DNA of 64,000 nt from Levilactobacillus huananensis (lineage in GTDB: Bacteria > Bacillota > Bacilli > Lactobacillales > Lactobacillaceae), in the NCBI RefSeq assembly GCF_003946145.1, contig NZ_RHOC01000007.1, positions 1-64,000 on the forward strand, given 5' to 3'. Positions within the stretch are counted from its first letter, which is position 1. Each line of letters begins with the position of its first letter. The translations under genes and the position numbers were made by a program. The notes under the pieces were generated by a model. That model searched no databases, was not told the DNA's origin, and was given only the letters and a program-made list of their open reading frames with translations. This document shows positions 60,778-64,000 of the stretch, in pieces.

Positions 60778-61734
60778 ATGGCAAAACGCAAAATGATTTT
60801 AGACCTAGATACTGGGATTGACGACTCACTCGCAATCGCCTATGCATTAGGTGCTCCAGATGTAGACTTAATTGGGATTATTGGTTCCTATGGGAACGTT
60901 GTTGTTGAAGCCGGTGGTCAAAACTCTTTGAAGATTTTGGAATTACTCGGCCACACTGACATTCCTGTCTACCTGGGTGAAAGCCATTCTTCAACTAGTG
61001 ATCACTTTGACCGGATGCAAGTTAGTGCCGACATTCACGGTGAAAATGGGATTGGTCAAGTCGAATTGCCTGAACCAAAGCGTTCTATCGAAAAAGAATC
61101 TGGTGTTGACTTCTTAATCGAAGCTGCCCACAAATACGGTAAGGACTTAACCTTAGTACCTACTGGTCCAATGACCAACTTAGCTGCCGCCCTTAAGAAA
61201 GCTCCTGAAATCGCCAATGAAATCGGGAACATGACCTTCATGGGTGGTGCCTTGACTGTTCCTGGTAACGTAACGGCCTATGCCGAAGCCAACATCAACC
61301 AAGATGCTGAAGCTGCTAACGCCGTATTGACTAGCCCAATGCACTCAACTATGGTTGGTTTGGACGTTACCTTACGGACCCTCTTAACTAAGAAAGAAAC
61401 TCAACAATGGCGTGACTTAGGTACCGAAGCCGGTGAAAAGTTCGCCGACATCGTGGACTACTACATTCAAGCTTACGTTGACGTTAACGACAACCTCGGT
61501 GGCTGTGCTTTGCATGACCCACTGGCAGTTGGTGTTGCACTCGACCCTAGCTTCGTCACGACCATTGACTTAAACATGGTGGTTAACTACAACAAGGAAA
61601 CTTATGGCCGGACTATCGGTGATGATAACCGTCTGAACGAACCTACCAACGTCAAAGTTTCTGTTGCCGTTGACAAGGACCGTTACCTGAAGACCTTCAT
61701 GGAATACTTAACCGCATTATTCAAAAAGAACTAA
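60778..61734 (+). CDS. Ribonucleoside hydrolase (IunH/Rih family)
   Basis: The 318-residue enzyme hydrolyses the N-glycosidic bond of nucleosides to base and ribose. The calcium-binding DxDxxxDD motif is at 9-16 (DLDTGIDD). VPTGPMTNLAAALKKAP and ALHDPLAVG are family segments. Start at the ATG at 60778 after AGAGGAGA; the open frame upstream overlaps the promoter. Codon use here is more A/T-rich and strongly biased toward common codons, suggesting high expression. Purine versus pyrimidine preference unknown. Confidence 0.93.
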   Translation: MAKRKMILDLDTGIDDSLAIAYALGAPDVDLIGIIGSYGNVVVEAGGQNSLKILELLGHTDIPVYLGESHSSTSDHFDRMQVSADIHGENGIGQVELPEPKRSIEKESGVDFLIEAAHKYGKDLTLVPTGPMTNLAAALKKAPEIANEIGNMTFMGGALTVPGNVTAYAEANINQDAEAANAVLTSPMHSTMVGLDVTLRTLLTKKETQQWRDLGTEAGEKFADIVDYYIQAYVDVNDNLGGCALHDPLAVGVALDPSFVTTIDLNMVVNYNKETYGRTIGDDNRLNEPTNVKVSVAVDKDRYLKTFMEYLTALFKKN

Positions 61735-61746
61735 ATTTTAACGCTT

Positions 61747-61784
61747 TAAAAGAAGCCATGCCGCGGAGCATGGCTTCTTTTTTA
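61747..61784 (+). terminator. Intrinsic terminator of the nucleoside hydrolase gene
   Basis: AAAAGAAGCCATGC pairs with GCATGGCTTCTTTT around a small loop, with T's following. Confidence 0.93.
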
Positions 61785-61840
61785 TGCCAGTATAGTACCT
61801 GACGGCCTCTAAAATTGGGCCAGATAGTCGGTACGAGAAT

Positions 61841-61872
61841 AAAAAAAGGCAACCGTAAACTAGCGGCTGCCT
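61841..61872 (-). terminator. Intrinsic terminator after the secreted protein gene
   Basis: On the minus strand GGCAGCCG pairs with CGGTTGCC (one G-U) around 8 bases, followed by TTTTTTT. Confidence 0.88.
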
Positions 61873-61886
61873 CTGTTAAGTCAATA

Positions 61887-62537
61887 TTACTTAATCTTGT
61901 AGTTAAAATTATTGGTCATTGTCTTGACACCCATGTCCGCGTACTGATTAGCAAACTTCTTCTGTTGGTCCTTAGCAAGTGACGCGAAGGCCTTCTTGTA
62001 TTGTTGGTACAGGACTGGCCGGACATACTTCTTAGCGTACTTAGCTCCGGGACTCGTCTTGGTCTTGGTATACGTATATTTCTTACCAGAAGTTGCTAAC
62101 CGACGACTGGCATTGCTTCCCGCGATCTTCGTAGTGAATTGCGTGCTAGACATCTTGGTTAACTTAAACGTGTAAGTTTTTTTGCTCAAAGCCGTCGTGG
62201 TCTTGTTGTCTGCCGTCTTAAATTGAATCAAACGGTATTTGGTCGTCAAGGTCCGACGGTTCTTGCTGAGCTTGATTGACGAAGGAACCCCATATTTCAC
62301 ATTAGCTGATGATCCAAAATCCCCCAAAATAAGTAAGGTTCCCGTCTTCTTGCCACTCTTATAAGTCTTAAAATAAAAGGCGGTCTTGGATTTCGAACTC
62401 TTATAGTACCGTTTTAGATCAGTATTCGTGATCGTTGGCTTGGCTTTAGCGCTAGCCGTGACACTGGGACTAACTAATCCACCCAGAGTGCCCAGAGCCA
62501 TCGCGGTTAACCCCAATTTCACCATCAAACGTTTCAT
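61887..62537 (-). CDS. Secreted protein of unknown function
   Basis: The 216-residue protein has a signal peptide ending near VTASAKA and a basic, Lys/Thr-rich mature part of beta character (KKTYTFKLTKMSSTQFTTK). The C-terminal 60 residues are helical (YQQYKKAFASLAKDQQKKF). It resembles the two secreted proteins at 27797-29064 in style but shares no clear motif. AAGGAGG precedes the ATG. Function unknown. Confidence 0.7.
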   Translation of the reverse strand: MKRLMVKLGLTAMALGTLGGLVSPSVTASAKAKPTITNTDLKRYYKSSKSKTAFYFKTYKSGKKTGTLLILGDFGSSANVKYGVPSSIKLSKNRRTLTTKYRLIQFKTADNKTTTALSKKTYTFKLTKMSSTQFTTKIAGSNASRRLATSGKKYTYTKTKTSPGAKYAKKYVRPVLYQQYKKAFASLAKDQQKKFANQYADMGVKTMTNNFNYKIK

Positions 62538-62618
62538 GACTATAATCCTCCTTAAAATTCATCCAGTACACCTTTTATACTGACATTGTTTTTCTCAAAA
62601 TGCAAGCGTTCACACCGA

Positions 62619-63434
62619 TTAGGCTAAAACTTCAGGAAAGACTTTTTCCAAGTACGCTGCAACCCCGGCCTCATTGTTTGTTGTTGGGGTTTCATGATTG
62701 GCAGCTGACTTAATTTCGGGTTGCCCATTTAGCATGGCAACGCCATCTCCGGCAGCCTTAATCATCCCCAAATCATTTTCAGCATCACCGAATGCCATGA
62801 GTTGATCGAACCCCCAGCCAAAGTGTGTCAATAGTTGTCCTAATCCCACAGCCTTGTCCATATCAGCCGCCAAAAATTCAAGGATCTTCGGCTGAGAACG
62901 CACCACATGATATTGTTCGTGTAATTCAGGCGTCAAATTCGCCACAACTTGGTCCAACGTGGCTGGATCAGTCGCCATAACGGCCTTACTAAACAGATGC
63001 TCTGGTAAGTCAGCGAAGGCCGTTGGCACAAATGCCATGGGGGCCTTCAACATTTTTTGATATTCAGATGGCTTGAGATCAGCCACCGGGTAGACCTGAT
63101 CAAAGTCCAGAACATCCAGTGGATACCCATTTTCAGCCGCAAAGTCATGTAGAGGCTGAAAGTCTTGCTTGCTTAAGCCACTCTGAGCCAAAACATCCTT
63201 CGTCGTATTTTGAATCACGAGAGCCCCATTAAAGGTAATCGTGTAATCTTCACTAGTCGTCAACCCTAATTGTTCCAAGTATTTCCAAATGGCATTAATT
63301 GGGCGGCCCGTGCAGAGTACCACCTTAATTCCTGCCGCATGTAATTGACGCAAGGTTGCCGCATTCTTTTCACTAATTGTCTTATCTGTGTTCAGTAGCG
63401 TCTCGTCTAGGTCGAGCGCAATCATCTTTATCAT
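62619..63434 (-). CDS. Cof-type HAD-superfamily phosphatase
   Basis: The 271-residue enzyme has HAD motif I DLDET (Asp8/Asp10), motif II in LCTGRP and motif IV GDAENDLGMI. The size and cap type IIB fit Cof/YidA phosphatases, which hydrolyse sugar phosphates. GGAGG lies about 10 bases upstream of the ATG. Substrate unknown. Confidence 0.93.
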   Translation of the reverse strand: MIKMIALDLDETLLNTDKTISEKNAATLRQLHAAGIKVVLCTGRPINAIWKYLEQLGLTTSEDYTITFNGALVIQNTTKDVLAQSGLSKQDFQPLHDFAAENGYPLDVLDFDQVYPVADLKPSEYQKMLKAPMAFVPTAFADLPEHLFSKAVMATDPATLDQVVANLTPELHEQYHVVRSQPKILEFLAADMDKAVGLGQLLTHFGWGFDQLMAFGDAENDLGMIKAAGDGVAMLNGQPEIKSAANHETPTTNNEAGVAAYLEKVFPEVLA

Positions 63435-63495
63435 TCGTCGTTGGCCTCCATTTCTTCTCTAGTTTACACGTAACGCGCACCGAAATAAACCGTGC

Positions 63496-64000
63496 TTACG
63501 TCAGGAGGTCTGAACGAATCAATGCCACGATTTGTTGATTCTCTGGCAAGTCAGCGTGATTGGCGTTGGCACCCGTAATCGTCATTTGCGTAAAATGCCG
63601 GACATTGCCTTGAAAAATCAACTTTCCCCGGTTAACACTGTCGAAGGGCACAATCCCATCGCCAGCATAACCCTCACTGCCGGCAATTGAATAGACCGTC
63701 AGTGAACGAGGTAATCGTTTACGATCGGCTGAAAGTTCTTTAAAAAGTGGCGTATCCACATCCGGATTGCTCTCCTCCAAGTTGAATGGCGTTCCGATTG
63801 TCATCAGCCGTTCAGCATAGGTTTCCTTGGGCAAACTGTGCTCCAGAAAAAGTGTCAGCACGAGTCCACCATTAGAGTGACCCATCGCAGAAAAATGGTT
63901 AAAATGATAAGTCTTCTGTAGTTGACGAAAGGCCAGGTTAAACCAAACGGCCTGTTTCTTAATGGTTTCATAGCCATCATGATGGTTCTGAAACCCCACT
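63496..64000 (-). CDS. Alpha/beta hydrolase, DUF915 type (3' part; gene runs off the window)
   Basis: About 168 C-terminal residues are visible. The nucleophile elbow GHSNGG, the acid region and the C-terminal NANHADLPEN (catalytic His) are present. The upstream third lies outside the window; the first in-window GTG is not a start. It is related to the 58810-59565 protein, in style and by the GHS(S/N)GG motif. Confidence 0.85.
   Translation of the reverse strand, partial: VGFQNHHDGYETIKKQAVWFNLAFRQLQKTYHFNHFSAMGHSNGGLVLTLFLEHSLPKETYAERLMTIGTPFNLEESNPDVDTPLFKELSADRKRLPRSLTVYSIAGSEGYAGDGIVPFDSVNRGKLIFQGNVRHFTQMTITGANANHADLPENQQIVALIRSDLLT

Noticed and set aside
1-64000. CRISPR arrays, tRNA or rRNA genes, prophage or bacteriocin clusters
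   Set aside because: No regularly spaced repeats, no tRNA cloverleaf or rRNA sequence, and no phage structural or bacteriocin precursor genes were seen.

Overview
The window is about 50% GC and looks like a chromosomal stretch from a member of the Lactobacillaceae. The evidence is an oligopeptide permease with duplicated oppA, the peptidases PepX and PepI, LtaS, HelD, HflX, several ASAKA-type signal peptides and a choloylglycine/penicillin V acylase. Levilactobacillus is my best guess from GC content and protein style, but I cannot prove the genus. Genes are dense on both strands, with strong ribosome binding sites, frequent TTG/GTG starts and many intrinsic terminators. I saw no rRNA, tRNA, CRISPR array, prophage or intact insertion sequence. 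Only the first few dozen bases resemble the end of a mobile element.

Layout. Bases 1-6660: a terminator-rich spacer, helD, a CPA2-type antiporter with a histidine phosphatase, and an old-yellow-enzyme oxidoreductase. Bases 6700-14750: the opp operon (oppBCDF) on the minus strand behind two tandem oppA genes with near-identical promoters. Bases 14780-19430: hflX, then a glnQ-type polar amino acid ABC operon with an ARG-box-like site in its leader. Bases 19690-22680: a small-protein block with a membrane protein, a Ser/Thr-rich protein, a Fur-family regulator, a guanylate-kinase-like protein and a Nudix hydrolase. Bases 22780-27770: amino acid permease, pepX and pepI, a peptide and proline utilisation cluster. 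Bases 27800-32820: two related small secreted proteins, an L,D-transpeptidase, an ABC-F protein, a VOC protein and a CPBP protease.

Bases 33145-40740 are the most interesting part. Two paralogous TrpXYZ-type ABC operons point away from each other around a degV gene. Each has a promoter, a short open reading frame with a ribosome binding site, mutually exclusive RNA helices and one or more intrinsic terminators ahead of the substrate-binding gene. The minus-strand leader encodes a 20-residue peptide with five Phe in its last eight residues. The plus-strand leader encodes a 15-residue peptide with a single Trp. The layout is that of ribosome-mediated transcription attenuation, as in the enterobacterial pheA and trp leaders, but on transporters of a lactic acid bacterium. 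It suggests that one operon senses Phe and the other Trp.

Bases 40770-64000: a membrane protein, a 3-hydroxyisobutyrate-dehydrogenase-type enzyme, TerC, cell-wall enzymes (serine hydrolase, GH73 glucosaminidase, NlpC/P60, LtaS), a YdcF-type protein, an Ntn acylase, an MMPL transporter, a PadR/MFS efflux pair with a perfect operator inside the promoter spacer, MerR and GNAT proteins, a ferredoxin-NADP reductase-like flavoprotein, a PrsW-type protease, a nucleoside hydrolase with a palindromic operator, another secreted protein, a HAD phosphatase and the 3' part of an alpha/beta hydrolase that runs off the window. All calls come from reading sequence and remembered family features; no database or folding program was run.
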